Of a DNA stretch of 64,000 bases, positions 7,285 to 16,421 are shown in pieces. The notes beneath the pieces are model-generated. The model was not told where the DNA came from. It saw nothing but the letters and a program-made list of their open reading frames with translations, and searched no databases. Source of the stretch: Neorhizobium sp. UBA3556 (GTDB lineage Bacteria > Pseudomonadota > Alphaproteobacteria > Rhizobiales > Rhizobiaceae); contig DFNX01000016.1 of NCBI GenBank assembly GCA_002376235.1, forward strand, positions 434,001 to 498,000, read 5' to 3'. Position 1 is the stretch's first letter. Every line of letters starts with the position of its first letter. Made by a program: the position numbers and the translations under genes.

Positions 7285-8703
7285 ATGACAAATTGGCTCC
7301 CTGATTTACGCGAAGGCTCCGGCCCGCTTTACATTCGTCTCGCAGACCAGATGGAAAACGCAATTGCGAGCGGCGATTTGCCAGCTGGCAGCAAATTGCC
7401 ACCGCAACGGAATCTCGCCTACGATATTGGGGTGACAATTGGCACCATCAGCAGGGCTTATTCCTTGCTGCATGAACGCGGACTGGTCAGCGGCGAGGTA
7501 GGCCGCGGCACCTATGTCCTTGCCCGTGATGAGAATGCATCTCCGTCGGATCGGGATATCGTCAGCACCAGCCTGGCGGGCACGCGACCGTTGAATGCCC
7601 CCGCCAATAAGATCCGCTTTGACAGCACGGCGGCCCCCGACATCGGCCAGGGCGAGACCTTGGCCAGCGTCATTTCAGACATCATGCGGGATTGTCCCCA
7701 GGCGGTTGCGGGATACACCCGCGGCAGCCCGGTGCATTGGCAGGAAGCGGGCGTCCGCTGGCTCAGTTATGGCGACTGGGCGCCTCAGGCCGATGCTGTT
7801 GTCCCGACATTGGGGGCTCATGCGGGCATCATGGCGATCATCAGCGTACTGACCAACCCGGGGGATCGAATAGCATTTGAACATCTGACCTATTCCCAGG
7901 TCAGCCGCGCAGCCGGATTGATCGGCCGCCGCATCTCCCTGGTGGCGTCGGACGCATCTGGCGTGCTGCCGGAAGACTTTGAACGCGTCTGCGTTCAGGA
8001 ACATCCGAAGATCGCCTTCTTCATGTCATCGGCGCAGAACCCTACACTGGCCACCATGCCGCTTGCACATAGGCGGGAGATCGCGGAGATCGCCCGCAGG
8101 TACAATGTCTGGCTGATAGAAGACAATCTCTACGGCTCGATGGACAAAAAGGATATTCCGCTCATTGCAGCCCTTGCACCTGAGCGCACCTTCATTGTCG
8201 ACGGGCTTTCCAAGTCGGTATCGGCCGGCATACGGGGTGGCTGGGTCGCCTGCCCTCCCCATTTCGCCCAGCGCGTCCGCGTCGCACACAAGATGATGAC
8301 CGGCGGCATGCCCTTCCTGCTCGCAGAACTCAGCGCCCGTCTTGTCTTGAGCGGTGAAGCCGAAGCCATCTGGGAGCGCTGCCGGGACGAGATCAATGCA
8401 CGGGAGGCCATGGCACGGGAAATCCTGTCCGGCTACGATTTCAACTCGAGCGGCGACATTCCCTTCCTGTGGCTAAAACTGCCCGAACCCTGGCTTTCGG
8501 CAACCTTCAAGAATGCCGTTTATGCCGATGGCGTTCTTGTCGATGACGAGGACGAGTTCAAGGCGGGACGCTCCGAAAAGATCAGCCACCGGGTTCGTCT
8601 CGGTTTTTCCTCACCGGGATCAAGGCAGGAAGTCGCTGATGGCCTGCGGATTGTCAGAAGCCTGCTGGACAATGGCTCCGCCGGTTACGACAGCGTTGCT
8701 TGA
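7285..8703 (+). CDS. MocR-type regulator (GntR winged helix fused to PLP aminotransferase-like domain)
   Basis: About 472 residues. The N-terminal 75 are a GntR winged helix (SGPLYIRLADQMENAIASG..., LPPQRNLAYDIGVTIGTISRAYSLL..., GEVGRGTYVLAR). The rest is a fold-type I aminotransferase: SSAQNPT, WLIEDNLYGS (Asp for the PLP ring) and VDGLSKSVSAGIRGGW, whose Lys should bind PLP. Such proteins are transcription factors that use PLP or an amino compound as effector. I chose ATG 7285 (MTNWLPDL) by family resemblance; ATG 7267, behind AAGGGG, is possible. It lies divergent to DUF1127, its likely target, and it interrupts the purQ-purL interval. Confidence 0.87.
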   Translation: MTNWLPDLREGSGPLYIRLADQMENAIASGDLPAGSKLPPQRNLAYDIGVTIGTISRAYSLLHERGLVSGEVGRGTYVLARDENASPSDRDIVSTSLAGTRPLNAPANKIRFDSTAAPDIGQGETLASVISDIMRDCPQAVAGYTRGSPVHWQEAGVRWLSYGDWAPQADAVVPTLGAHAGIMAIISVLTNPGDRIAFEHLTYSQVSRAAGLIGRRISLVASDASGVLPEDFERVCVQEHPKIAFFMSSAQNPTLATMPLAHRREIAEIARRYNVWLIEDNLYGSMDKKDIPLIAALAPERTFIVDGLSKSVSAGIRGGWVACPPHFAQRVRVAHKMMTGGMPFLLAELSARLVLSGEAEAIWERCRDEINAREAMAREILSGYDFNSSGDIPFLWLKLPEPWLSATFKNAVYADGVLVDDEDEFKAGRSEKISHRVRLGFSSPGSRQEVADGLRIVRSLLDNGSAGYDSVA

Positions 8704-8859
8704 AACAAGTCTGCGCAGCTTCCAGCGCCTCCCTTATCTCTCGCGTCCGTTATCTCCGGTGATTGCCGGTGACGGGCTGATTTTCCTGTCGCACTCGCGC
8801 CATAGTTAGGTTAAAGAGGCCGCAAAAGCCCCCGACCGGCCGCTATTCCAGGATAAAAG

Positions 8860-11067
8860 ATGACGATCTCCAATTCCCGCCAGATCACCCCGGAACTCAT
8901 CGCCTCGCACGGCCTCAAGCCGGATGAATACCAGCGCATCCTCGATCTGATCGGTCGCGAGCCGAGCTTTACCGAACTCGGCATCTTCTCCGCCATGTGG
9001 AACGAGCACTGCTCCTACAAATCTTCCAAGAAATGGCTGCGCACGCTGCCCACCAAGGGCCGCCGTGTCATCCAGGGACCGGGCGAAAACGCCGGCGTCG
9101 TCGATATCGATGACGGCGATGTCGTCGTCTTCAAGATGGAGAGCCACAACCACCCTTCCTATATCGAGCCCTATCAGGGTGCGGCGACCGGCGTCGGCGG
9201 CATCCTGCGCGACGTCTTCACCATGGGCGCCCGTCCGGTCGCAGCAATGAACGCCCTGCGTTTTGGCGCACCTGACCACGCCAAGACCAAGCACCTCGTG
9301 TCCGGCGTCGTTGCCGGTGTCGGCGGCTACGGCAATTCCTTCGGCGTCCCGACGGTCGGCGGCGAAGTCGAGTTCGACCCGCGTTATAACGGCAACATCC
9401 TCGTCAACGCTTTTGCAGCCGGCCTTGCCAAGTCCGACGGCATCTTCCTCTCGGAAGCCAAGGGCGTCGGCCTGCCCGTCGTTTATCTCGGCGCAAAGAC
9501 CGGCCGCGACGGCGTCGGTGGCGCGACCATGGCATCCGCAGAATTCGATGAGTCGATCGAGGAAAAGCGCCCGACCGTCCAGGTCGGCGACCCCTTCACC
9601 GAAAAGTGCCTGCTCGAAGCCTGCCTCGAACTGATGAAGACCGGCGCGGTTATCGCCATCCAGGACATGGGTGCCGCCGGCCTCACCTGCTCGGCTGTCG
9701 AAATGGGCGCCAAGGGCGACCTCGGCATCGAGCTTTACCTCGACAAGGTTCCTGTCCGCGAAGAGCAAATGACGGCTTATGAAATGATGCTGTCGGAAAG
9801 CCAGGAGCGCATGCTCATGGTTCTCGAGCCCTCCAAGGAAGACGTCGCCAAGGCGATCTTCGTCAAGTGGGGCCTCGACTTCGCCATCGTTGGCAAGACC
9901 ACCGATGACCTGCGTTTCCGCGTCATCCATCAGGGCGAGGAAGTTGCTGATCTGCCGATCAAGGATCTCGGCGACCAGGCCCCGGAATACGACCGTCCGT
10001 GGATCCAGCACACAGTCCGCGACGCCCTGCCCGCTTCGCAGGTCGCAGAGCCGTCCGATTACAACGACGCACTCCTAACGCTCGTCGGTTCTCCCAACCA
10101 ATCCAGCCGTCGCTGGGTCTGGGAACAGTATGACACGCTGATCCAGGGCAACTCGCTGCAGCTTCCGGGCGGTGACGCCGGCGTCGTGCGCGTCGAAGGC
10201 CATGCATCGAAGGCGCTCGCTTTCTCCTCTGACGTCACCCCGCGTTATGTCGAGGCAGACCCGTATGAAGGCGGCAAGCAGGCGGTTGCCGAATGCTGGC
10301 GCAACATTGTTGCGACCGGCGCAGAACCGCTGGCGGCAACAGATAACCTCAATTTCGGCAACCCGGAAAAGCCGGAAATCATGGGCCAGCTCGTCGGCGC
10401 CATCAAGGGCATCGGCGAAGCCTGCACCGCACTCGACTTCCCGATCGTCTCCGGCAACGTCTCGCTCTATAACGAGACCAACGGCGTTGCCATCCTGCCG
10501 ACCCCGACCATTGCCGGCGTCGGCCTGATGGGCGACTGGCAGAAGATGGCCCGCGTCGGTTCGGCGAGCGATGGCGATGTGCTGATCATGATCGGCACCG
10601 ATGGCAGCCATCTCGGTTCCTCCGTCTATCTGCGTGACGTACTCGACTCAACCGACGGCCCGGCCCCGACCGTCGATCTCGTAGCGGAGCGCCGCAACGG
10701 CGAATTCGTCCGCGCCGTCATCCGCAATGCCCAGGTCACCGCCTGCCACGATATTTCGTCCGGTGGTCTCGGCGTCGCACTTGCCGAAATGGCAATGGGG
10801 TCGAACAAGGGCATGACGGTAAGCCTTTCCAATCAGCAGGGTCCGGCACACGCGCTTCTCTTCGGTGAGGATCAGGCACGCTACGTCATCGCCGTTTCGG
10901 CTGATCTGGCAAACTTCGTCCAGGCAAGCGCCGAAAGCGCCGGCGTTCCGTTCCGCACGCTCGGCAAGGTCGGTGGCGACAAGCTCGTGGTCGAAGGCGT
11001 CATCGATATCGCCGTATCCGAACTGACTGCAGCGCATGAAGCCTGGTTCCCATCCTTCATGGCATAA
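8860..11067 (+). CDS. purL: FGAM synthase subunit II PurL (small type)
   Basis: The ATP-dependent synthase subunit that turns FGAR into FGAM with ammonia from PurQ. 735 residues, the usual length of small PurL. Motifs: MWNEHCSYKSSKKWLR near residue 46, the Mg/ATP segment MESHNHPSYIEPYQGAATGVGG near 90-112, VPTVGGE near 165, a second AIRS-type repeat (DNLNFGNPEKPEIMGQL near 497) and ISSGGLGVALAEM near 630. A possible ribosome site, CCAGGATAAAAG, precedes the ATG. It is separated from purQ by a terminator and three genes, so it probably has its own promoter in 8704-8859. Confidence 0.97.
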   Translation: MTISNSRQITPELIASHGLKPDEYQRILDLIGREPSFTELGIFSAMWNEHCSYKSSKKWLRTLPTKGRRVIQGPGENAGVVDIDDGDVVVFKMESHNHPSYIEPYQGAATGVGGILRDVFTMGARPVAAMNALRFGAPDHAKTKHLVSGVVAGVGGYGNSFGVPTVGGEVEFDPRYNGNILVNAFAAGLAKSDGIFLSEAKGVGLPVVYLGAKTGRDGVGGATMASAEFDESIEEKRPTVQVGDPFTEKCLLEACLELMKTGAVIAIQDMGAAGLTCSAVEMGAKGDLGIELYLDKVPVREEQMTAYEMMLSESQERMLMVLEPSKEDVAKAIFVKWGLDFAIVGKTTDDLRFRVIHQGEEVADLPIKDLGDQAPEYDRPWIQHTVRDALPASQVAEPSDYNDALLTLVGSPNQSSRRWVWEQYDTLIQGNSLQLPGGDAGVVRVEGHASKALAFSSDVTPRYVEADPYEGGKQAVAECWRNIVATGAEPLAATDNLNFGNPEKPEIMGQLVGAIKGIGEACTALDFPIVSGNVSLYNETNGVAILPTPTIAGVGLMGDWQKMARVGSASDGDVLIMIGTDGSHLGSSVYLRDVLDSTDGPAPTVDLVAERRNGEFVRAVIRNAQVTACHDISSGGLGVALAEMAMGSNKGMTVSLSNQQGPAHALLFGEDQARYVIAVSADLANFVQASAESAGVPFRTLGKVGGDKLVVEGVIDIAVSELTAAHEAWFPSFMA

Positions 11068-11094
11068 TCGCCCGCCTGAGCGCTTTGAATTGAT

Positions 11095-11131
11095 GACAAT
11101 GCCGGCAAGAGTAATCTTCGCCGGCATTGTC
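11095..11131 (+). terminator. Hairpin after purL
   Basis: Perfect 12-base arms GACAATGCCGGC (11095-11106) and GCCGGCATTGTC (11120-11131) with a 13-base loop that can itself pair partly (AAGA/TCTT). Followed by GCTTTG rather than a long T run, so termination strength is uncertain. It lies 27 bases after the purL stop. Confidence 0.55.
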
Positions 11132-11218
11132 GCTTTGACCGGGCAGCAAGTTTGAGGCAGTGTTCGATTGGACAAGCACCCGGCAACGATTCCGGGCGAG
11201 AAAAAAGGACATAACTGC

Positions 11219-11455
11219 ATGCCCATGCGACCCGGCGAAATCGAAGACATGATCAAGGCCGGCATTCCCGGCGCCAAGGTCACTATCAGGGACCTCGCTG
11301 GCGACGGCGATCATTATGCCGCCGAAGTCGTGGCTGACGCCTTCCGCGGCAAGACCCGCGTGCAGCAGCACCAGATGGTCTATGACGCGCTGAAAGGCAA
11401 TATGGGTGGCGTGCTCCACGCGCTCGCGCTTCAAACCTCGGCACCTGCGGATTGA
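11219..11455 (+). CDS. BolA family protein
   Basis: 78 residues with the BolA fold signature: MRPGEIEDMIKAGIPGAKVTIRDLAGDGDHYAAEVVADAF, then RVQQHQMVYDAL. BolA proteins pair with monothiol CGFS glutaredoxins in iron sensing and Fe-S cluster handling, and a CGFS glutaredoxin gene (grxD) follows about 360 bases downstream, which supports that role. The ATG at 11219 follows AAAAAAGGACATAACTGC; a second ATG at 11225 is possible. This BolA lacks a long N-terminal extension and looks closer to the IbaG/YrbA-like short type. Confidence 0.9.
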   Translation: MPMRPGEIEDMIKAGIPGAKVTIRDLAGDGDHYAAEVVADAFRGKTRVQQHQMVYDALKGNMGGVLHALALQTSAPAD

Positions 11456-11459
11456 TCCG

Positions 11460-11699
11460 ATGAACAGCCTCGTCAACCAGATCGTGACAGGCGTCGTCGA
11501 AAGCCTGGTCAAGGAACTGCTCGGCAAGTCGCATGGCAAAACGGCGAGCAAGCGCAAGAAACGCGCCGCAAAGTCCGCATCGACCACAACCGGCGCGACC
11601 AAGCGGAAAGCAGCAGTAACGCGCAATGCAAAACCCGCAGCCAAGCAGATCAGCAAACGTCGCACCACAGCGAGCCGAAGCAAACAGCGCAGCCGCTGA
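11460..11699 (+). CDS. Small highly basic protein between bolA and grxD
   Basis: 79 residues of unrecognised family. The first ~22 (MNSLVNQIVTGVVESLVKELLG) form a likely amphipathic helix. The remaining ~57 are a Lys/Arg/Ala/Thr/Ser-rich tail (KRKKRAAKSAS, TKRKAAVTRNAKPAAKQ, SKRRTTASRSKQRSR) resembling histone H1-like or nucleic-acid-binding tails. It begins four bases after the bolA stop, so it is probably co-translated with it. The frame ends in TGA at 11697-11699. The composition is unlike all neighbours, but it has a normal start and tight spacing. Nucleic-acid binding is inference from charge only. Confidence 0.65.
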   Translation: MNSLVNQIVTGVVESLVKELLGKSHGKTASKRKKRAAKSASTTTGATKRKAAVTRNAKPAAKQISKRRTTASRSKQRSR

Positions 11700-11818
11700 G
11701 GTCCTGTCATTTGAGGCTGACGTCTGGAATTCAGCGCTGGAATTAATAAGGCTGCCTTGCTATTTAAAGGCAACGCGCAGCGCAGCGGTCCTTGAAACCG
11801 CATGTGAAAGGATATGAT

Positions 11819-12151
11819 ATGAGCGGCATTAACGATCTCATCGATAACGAAATCAAGACCAACGACGTCGTGCTTTTCATGAAGGGCACCCCGCAGTTTC
11901 CCCAGTGTGGCTTCTCCGGCCAAGTCGTCCAGATCCTCGACTACCTCGGTGTCGACTACAAGGGCATCAACGTTCTTGCCGACGCGGAAATCCGCCAGGG
12001 CATCAAGGACTATTCCAACTGGCCGACCATCCCGCAGCTCTATGTGAAGGGTGAATTCATCGGCGGTTGTGATATCGTACGTGAAATGTTCCAGTCCGGA
12101 GAACTCAAGAGCCATTTCGAAGGCCAGGGCGTAAACGTACGCGCTGCCTGA
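11819..12151 (+). CDS. grxD: Monothiol glutaredoxin, CGFS type
   Basis: 110 residues. The active site is CGFS at residues 30-33 (TPQFPQCGFSGQVVQIL), with the glutathione-binding segments WPTIPQLYVKGEFIGGCDIV near 72-91. Such Grx4/GrxD proteins bind a [2Fe-2S] cluster with glutathione and deliver it to targets or to BolA partners; a BolA gene lies two genes upstream on the same strand. The ATG at 11819 is preceded by GAAAGGATATG, an adequate ribosome site. A strong hairpin follows the stop. Confidence 0.96.
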   Translation: MSGINDLIDNEIKTNDVVLFMKGTPQFPQCGFSGQVVQILDYLGVDYKGINVLADAEIRQGIKDYSNWPTIPQLYVKGEFIGGCDIVREMFQSGELKSHFEGQGVNVRAA

Positions 12152-12183
12152 CCGGCCAATCCGGATTATCTAAGATTTTCAGG

Positions 12184-12210
12184 AAGGCGCCGCCCCCGCG
12201 GCGCCTTTCC
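12184..12210 (+). terminator. Terminator-like hairpin after grxD
   Basis: Perfect 10-base stem AAGGCGCCGC (12184-12193) / GCGGCGCCTT (12198-12207) with a CCCC loop. The T tract is short (TTTCC). It lies between grxD and the MFS gene. Confidence 0.65.
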
Positions 12211-12229
12211 CATTGTTAAGGAATTGGTT

Positions 12230-13477
12230 GTGACAAATTCTTCACAAATGCCACCTGCACGCCTTCAGGGCGTAGGGAAGATGGAATTCATTTCAATGAT
12301 GGCGGCACTGATGGCGCTGAATGCCCTCGCCATCGACATCATGCTTCCCGGCCTGCAGCAGATCGGCGAATCGCTTGGCGTCGAAGACCCGAACCACCGC
12401 CAATATGTCGTCTCGGCCTATCTTTTCGGCTTCGGCGTCGCGCAGCTTCTCTACGGACCGCTTTCTGACCGGTTTGGACGTCGCAAGCCGCTTTTGGCTG
12501 GCTTGGGTATCTATATCGTCTCCGCCATCGCCGTCGTTTTTATCCCAAGCTTTACCGGCCTGCTGGTTCTTCGTTTCATTCAGGGCCTCGGATCGGCTGC
12601 AACACGTGTCATCTCGGTCTCCATCGTCCGCGATATCTACGGCGGCCGCGCCATGGCCGAAGTCATGTCGCTGATCATGATGGTCTTCATGATTGTCCCG
12701 ATCATCGCGCCGGGTACCGGCCAGATCGTCCTGCTCTTCGGCAACTGGCACCTGATCTTCGCCTTCATCGCGGTCGTCGGCATCATCGTCACATGGTGGG
12801 TGGCAAAGCGCCTGCCTGAAACGCTGCACGAGGATGATGTCCGCCCGTTCACGGCGTCATCCGTGTTGGCCGGCTTCATGATCGTGCTGACCAACCGCAT
12901 GGCACTCTGCTACACGCTCGCCAGCACCTTCATCCTCGGAGCACTGTTCGGCTTCATCAATTCCGCGGAGCAGGTCTACAACCAGATCTATGGTCTCGGC
13001 GTCTGGTTCCCCGTGGCTTTCGCAGCCGTCGCGGTCTTCATGTCCCTGTCGGCCTTCCTGAATTCCCGGCTTGTCGGACGTTTCGGCATGCGCCGCCTCT
13101 CGCATGGCGCGCTGATCGGCTTCATCACCACGACCCTGACCTGGCTTCTGATCCAGGTTCTCGGGCCACAGCCCATGCCTTTCCCTCTGTTCATCATCCT
13201 CTTCGCGCTGACCATGTTTCAGTTCGGCTGGATCGCATCGAACTTCAACTCGCTGGCCATGGAGCCCCTCGGACACGTTGCAGGCACGGCATCCTCGGTC
13301 CTCGGCTTCATGGGAACGGTCGGCGGTGCAGCAATCGGCGCCCTGATCGGCCAGTCCTACAACGGCACCGCTTTGCCTATGGTCGCGGGTTTCTTCATCG
13401 TATCGATCATCGGCCTTCTGTTCGTCCTGATCGGTGAAAAGGGAAAGCTCTTCCACCCGCACAATCCCAAGATTTGA
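12230..13477 (+). CDS. Bcr/CflA-family multidrug MFS transporter
   Basis: About 415 residues with 12 predicted membrane spans. Features of the drug:H+ antiporter Bcr/CflA group: MALNALAIDIMLPGLQQIG in the first span, the MFS motif LLYGPLSDRFGRRKPLL in the 2-3 loop, and RFIQGLGSAATRVISVSIVRD in the fourth span. It probably exports a small toxic compound across the inner membrane. I chose GTG 12230, which has AAGGA seven bases upstream; a TTG two codons earlier is less likely. It is a single-gene unit bounded by hairpins on both sides. Confidence 0.9.
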   Translation: MTNSSQMPPARLQGVGKMEFISMMAALMALNALAIDIMLPGLQQIGESLGVEDPNHRQYVVSAYLFGFGVAQLLYGPLSDRFGRRKPLLAGLGIYIVSAIAVVFIPSFTGLLVLRFIQGLGSAATRVISVSIVRDIYGGRAMAEVMSLIMMVFMIVPIIAPGTGQIVLLFGNWHLIFAFIAVVGIIVTWWVAKRLPETLHEDDVRPFTASSVLAGFMIVLTNRMALCYTLASTFILGALFGFINSAEQVYNQIYGLGVWFPVAFAAVAVFMSLSAFLNSRLVGRFGMRRLSHGALIGFITTTLTWLLIQVLGPQPMPFPLFIILFALTMFQFGWIASNFNSLAMEPLGHVAGTASSVLGFMGTVGGAAIGALIGQSYNGTALPMVAGFFIVSIIGLLFVLIGEKGKLFHPHNPKI

Positions 13478-13533
13478 ATGGAGCGGGGCTTCTCCCACAG
13501 GGAGATAGCCCTTCCCGGATATCTTCGAATTTG

Positions 13534-13573
13534 AAAAGACCGCGGCCCTGTTAGTGCCGCGGTCTTTTGTTTT
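13534..13573 (+). terminator. Strong terminator after the MFS gene
   Basis: 13-base stem AAAAGACCGCGGC (13534-13546) / GCCGCGGTCTTTT (13556-13568), 9-base loop, then GTTTTT. It can work in both directions between the convergent MFS and ialB genes. Confidence 0.8.
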
Positions 13574-13615
13574 TACGCGTCGTCACGAACACAGACATCG
13601 CTTCGATACAAACAG

Positions 13616-13642
13616 AAAGGGCGCCCCACTGGAGCGCCCTTT
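13616..13642 (-). terminator. Terminator after ialB
   Basis: Stem AAAGGGCGC (13616-13624) / GCGCCCTTT (13634-13642) with a 9-base loop, 27 bases past the ialB stop on the minus strand and followed there by CTGTTTGT. Confidence 0.7.
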
Positions 13643-13669
13643 GCTTGAAATCTGTTCTGGCGAAAAGTC

Positions 13670-14311
13670 TTACTGACCCTGCTTGGCAGCAGCCTGCGCT
13701 TCTTCCAGCTTCTTGCGGGCTTCTTCAGCCTTCTTCTGCATGCCTTCTTCCAGCGAGCGCTGGCTTTCAGCAAGCTGCGACTGGGTGATTGCCGGACCGT
13801 CGAATGCGCCGGTGAAGCCGTTGAGTGAAACCTTGATCGGGTTCGGAGCGCGGCGGAAGTTCATCGAGGTGAAGACAACCTCATTGCCCTTCTTCAGGCT
13901 GGCGATCATGGCGTCCGTCAGCGGAATTTCAGCCGTGCACTTGTCCGGCAGGCAGACGGTGTAGTCGAGCTTCTGGCCCTTGCCACCGTCGATCTGCATG
14001 ACGACGCCCGGAGGAACCAGGCGCGCGGTCGGAACAGAAACCTGAAGGATCTTGCGGTTGACCTTGCCTTCGAGCGTGATGAGGCCGACAGCCGTGATCA
14101 GCTGACCGTTCTGCGCCAGGATGACATTCTGCACGACGCAAAGATCGTTGTCTTCCTGCTTGGTGCAGGTCTTGAACCAGCCGAGCGGAGGGGTGCCGGC
14201 CGGTGCAGCTGCCTGCTGTGCAGATGCCGCGAGCGGCATGGCAGCCGTACCAACGGTAAGAGCCAGAGCGGACATGGCCGTCCGCAGAACTTTGTTAGCC
14301 TTGAGATTCAT
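13670..14311 (-). CDS. Invasion-associated locus B (IalB) family secreted protein
   Basis: 213 residues with a Sec signal peptide (NKVLRTAMSALALTVGTAAMPLAASAQ), so the mature protein is periplasmic or outer-membrane linked. The core matches the IalB family: WFKTCTKQEDNDLCVVQN, then the paired Cys in CLPDKC and the C-terminal NGFTGAFD. The last ~35 residues are a Lys/Glu/Ala-rich helix (SLEEGMQKKAEEARKKLEEAQ), probably coiled coil. In Bartonella IalB aids entry into red cells; in soil alphaproteobacteria the family is widespread and its job is unknown. It is monocistronic, with its own terminator. Confidence 0.9.
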   Translation of the reverse strand: MNLKANKVLRTAMSALALTVGTAAMPLAASAQQAAAPAGTPPLGWFKTCTKQEDNDLCVVQNVILAQNGQLITAVGLITLEGKVNRKILQVSVPTARLVPPGVVMQIDGGKGQKLDYTVCLPDKCTAEIPLTDAMIASLKKGNEVVFTSMNFRRAPNPIKVSLNGFTGAFDGPAITQSQLAESQRSLEEGMQKKAEEARKKLEEAQAAAKQGQ

Positions 14312-14589
14312 AACGAGATCTGTCTCCTGAAAACCCTCGGACGCGGCAATGCCTTCAATCCCTCGGGGGCGTCCTTCTGATGTGTCACCTGAGGTTCAAA
14401 TGAGGCTTTTGAATGACCCCACCTCTTGCCCCTCTGTTACATCGCGGCCGCTCTTATATCCAGCCCCCGTAGCGATTTTTGAACATCTGTAAGCGCCGTT
14501 TACCGTTGTTTTATAGACGCTGCGAGGTTGGTCGCAAGGCGAGACTGGTCTATTTTGCGGCGAATCGGCAGTCCCTATCGGTGTTTTTC

Positions 14590-16395
14590 ATGCGGCGTTT
14601 TCTTACAGTGTTGATTGCGGTCCTAATGCCGCTTCCGGTCGTGGCAGAACCGGTCCACGGGATCGCCATGCATGGCGCGCCCAACCTGCCGGCTGACTAC
14701 CGCCATTTCGATTACGTCAACCCAAACGTTAAGAAAGGCGGCTCGGTTCGTTATGGAGTGGTCGGCACCTATGACAGCCTCAACCCCTTCAACCTGAAAA
14801 GCATTCGCACCACCGCCCGCGGCATCTGGGATCCGGCTTTCGGCAATCTGATCTACGAAACCCTGATGACCCGCTCCGGCAACGAGCCCTTCACGCTTTA
14901 TGGTCTGCTGGCGGAATCGGTCGAGTGGGATGACCAGCGCACATTCATCCAGTTCAATCTCAACCCGAAAGCCAGATGGTCAGATGGGCAGCCGGTCACG
15001 CAGGATGACGTCATCTTCTCGCTGGAAGTTCTGCGCGACAAAGGCCGCGTACCGTTTTCGTCGCGGATAGACCGGATCGCGAAAATGGAAAAGGTAGGCG
15101 AACATGGCGTTCGCTTCACCTTCAATGAAAAGGCCGACCGCGAATTTCCGCTGATCCTCGCAAGCTCGACCCCGATCCTGCCCAAACATGCGATCGACGC
15201 TGATTCGTTCGATCAGTCGACGCTGAAGATACCGGTCGGCTCCGGCCCCTATCTGATCAGGACGCTCGCCCCCGGCGAACGTATCGTCTACGAGCGCAAC
15301 CCGGATTATTGGGGCAAGGACATTCCGGCCAAGGTCGGCTTCGACAATTACGACCGAATTTCTGTAGAATATTTCCTGCAGGAACAGACGATGTTCGAAG
15401 CTTTCAAGAAGGGCGCCGTCGATATCTATCTTGAGGGCAGCCCCACCCACTGGGAGCGCGCCTATGATTTCCCGGCCGCCCATAACGGTGACGTCATCAA
15501 GGATACGTTCACGCCGCAGCTACCGACCGGCATGCTCGGCTTCGTCTTCAACACCCGCCGCCCACTCTTCTCCGACGTCAATGTCCGTGCCGGCCTTTCG
15601 CTCGTCTTCGATTTCGAATGGGCCAACCGCAATCTCTTCGAAAACGCCTATACGCGTACCGAAAGTTTCTGGCAGGGCTCGCCGCTCTCGTCGCTCGGCA
15701 AACCGGCCGACGAGCGGGAACTGAAAATCCTCGGCCCCGCCAGGGATCGTATAGAACCGGAAATGCTAGACGGCAGCTATCGCCTGGCCAAAACCGATGG
15801 CTCGGGCGCGGACCGCACTGTGTTGAGAAAAGCCGTCGATCTGCTGGCAAAGGGCGGCTACACCATCAAGGATGGCCGGATGTCGGACGATCGCGGCCGC
15901 CAGCTCTCTTTCGAGGTCATGGCCCAGACCGTCGATCAGGAAAAGCTCGCCATCACCTACCAGCGCAGTCTTAGGCTGATCGGCATCGACATGCGCATCC
16001 GCACGGTCGATGATTCGCAGTACCAGGCACGCTCCTCGAACTTCGATTACGACGTCATCATCAAATCCTACCCTTCATCGCTCTCTCCGGGTATCGAGCA
16101 GATCGGCCGCTGGGGATCGGCTGCGCGTGATGCACAGGGCAGCTTCAATTTCGCCGGTACCGCTGATCCGGATATCGACCGCCTGATCGAATCCATGCTG
16201 ACGGCGCGCAGCCAGGAAGATTTCCAGGCCTCGGTGCGCGCCTATGATCGACTGCTGCTTTCCGGTCACTACCTCGTGCCGCTCTATCATGTCCCCAATC
16301 AATGGGTGGCGCGGCGCAAGCATATAAGCTATCCCGAAATCTTGCCGCTCTATGGCTACCAGCTCAACACCTGGTGGGATAACCGGGCGCAATAA
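14590..16395 (+). CDS. YejA-like periplasmic peptide-binding protein (SBP family 5)
   Basis: About 601 residues with a signal peptide (RRFLTVLIAVLMPLPVVAEP). The mature start AMHGAPNLPADYRHFDYVNPNVKKGGSVRYG is typical of the YejA branch of family-5 solute-binding proteins, as are YDSLNPF, ARWSDGQPVTQDDVIFSLE and VGSGPYLI. These bind oligopeptides or microcin C-like compounds for an inner-membrane ABC importer. No permease or ATPase gene is adjacent, so it must work with a transporter encoded elsewhere. I chose the ATG at 14590 because the signal peptide starts there; the frame is open further upstream without a plausible start. Confidence 0.9.
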   Translation: MRRFLTVLIAVLMPLPVVAEPVHGIAMHGAPNLPADYRHFDYVNPNVKKGGSVRYGVVGTYDSLNPFNLKSIRTTARGIWDPAFGNLIYETLMTRSGNEPFTLYGLLAESVEWDDQRTFIQFNLNPKARWSDGQPVTQDDVIFSLEVLRDKGRVPFSSRIDRIAKMEKVGEHGVRFTFNEKADREFPLILASSTPILPKHAIDADSFDQSTLKIPVGSGPYLIRTLAPGERIVYERNPDYWGKDIPAKVGFDNYDRISVEYFLQEQTMFEAFKKGAVDIYLEGSPTHWERAYDFPAAHNGDVIKDTFTPQLPTGMLGFVFNTRRPLFSDVNVRAGLSLVFDFEWANRNLFENAYTRTESFWQGSPLSSLGKPADERELKILGPARDRIEPEMLDGSYRLAKTDGSGADRTVLRKAVDLLAKGGYTIKDGRMSDDRGRQLSFEVMAQTVDQEKLAITYQRSLRLIGIDMRIRTVDDSQYQARSSNFDYDVIIKSYPSSLSPGIEQIGRWGSAARDAQGSFNFAGTADPDIDRLIESMLTARSQEDFQASVRAYDRLLLSGHYLVPLYHVPNQWVARRKHISYPEILPLYGYQLNTWWDNRAQ

Positions 16396-16421
16396 ACATT
16401 CATCGTTAAAAGGACACCGCC

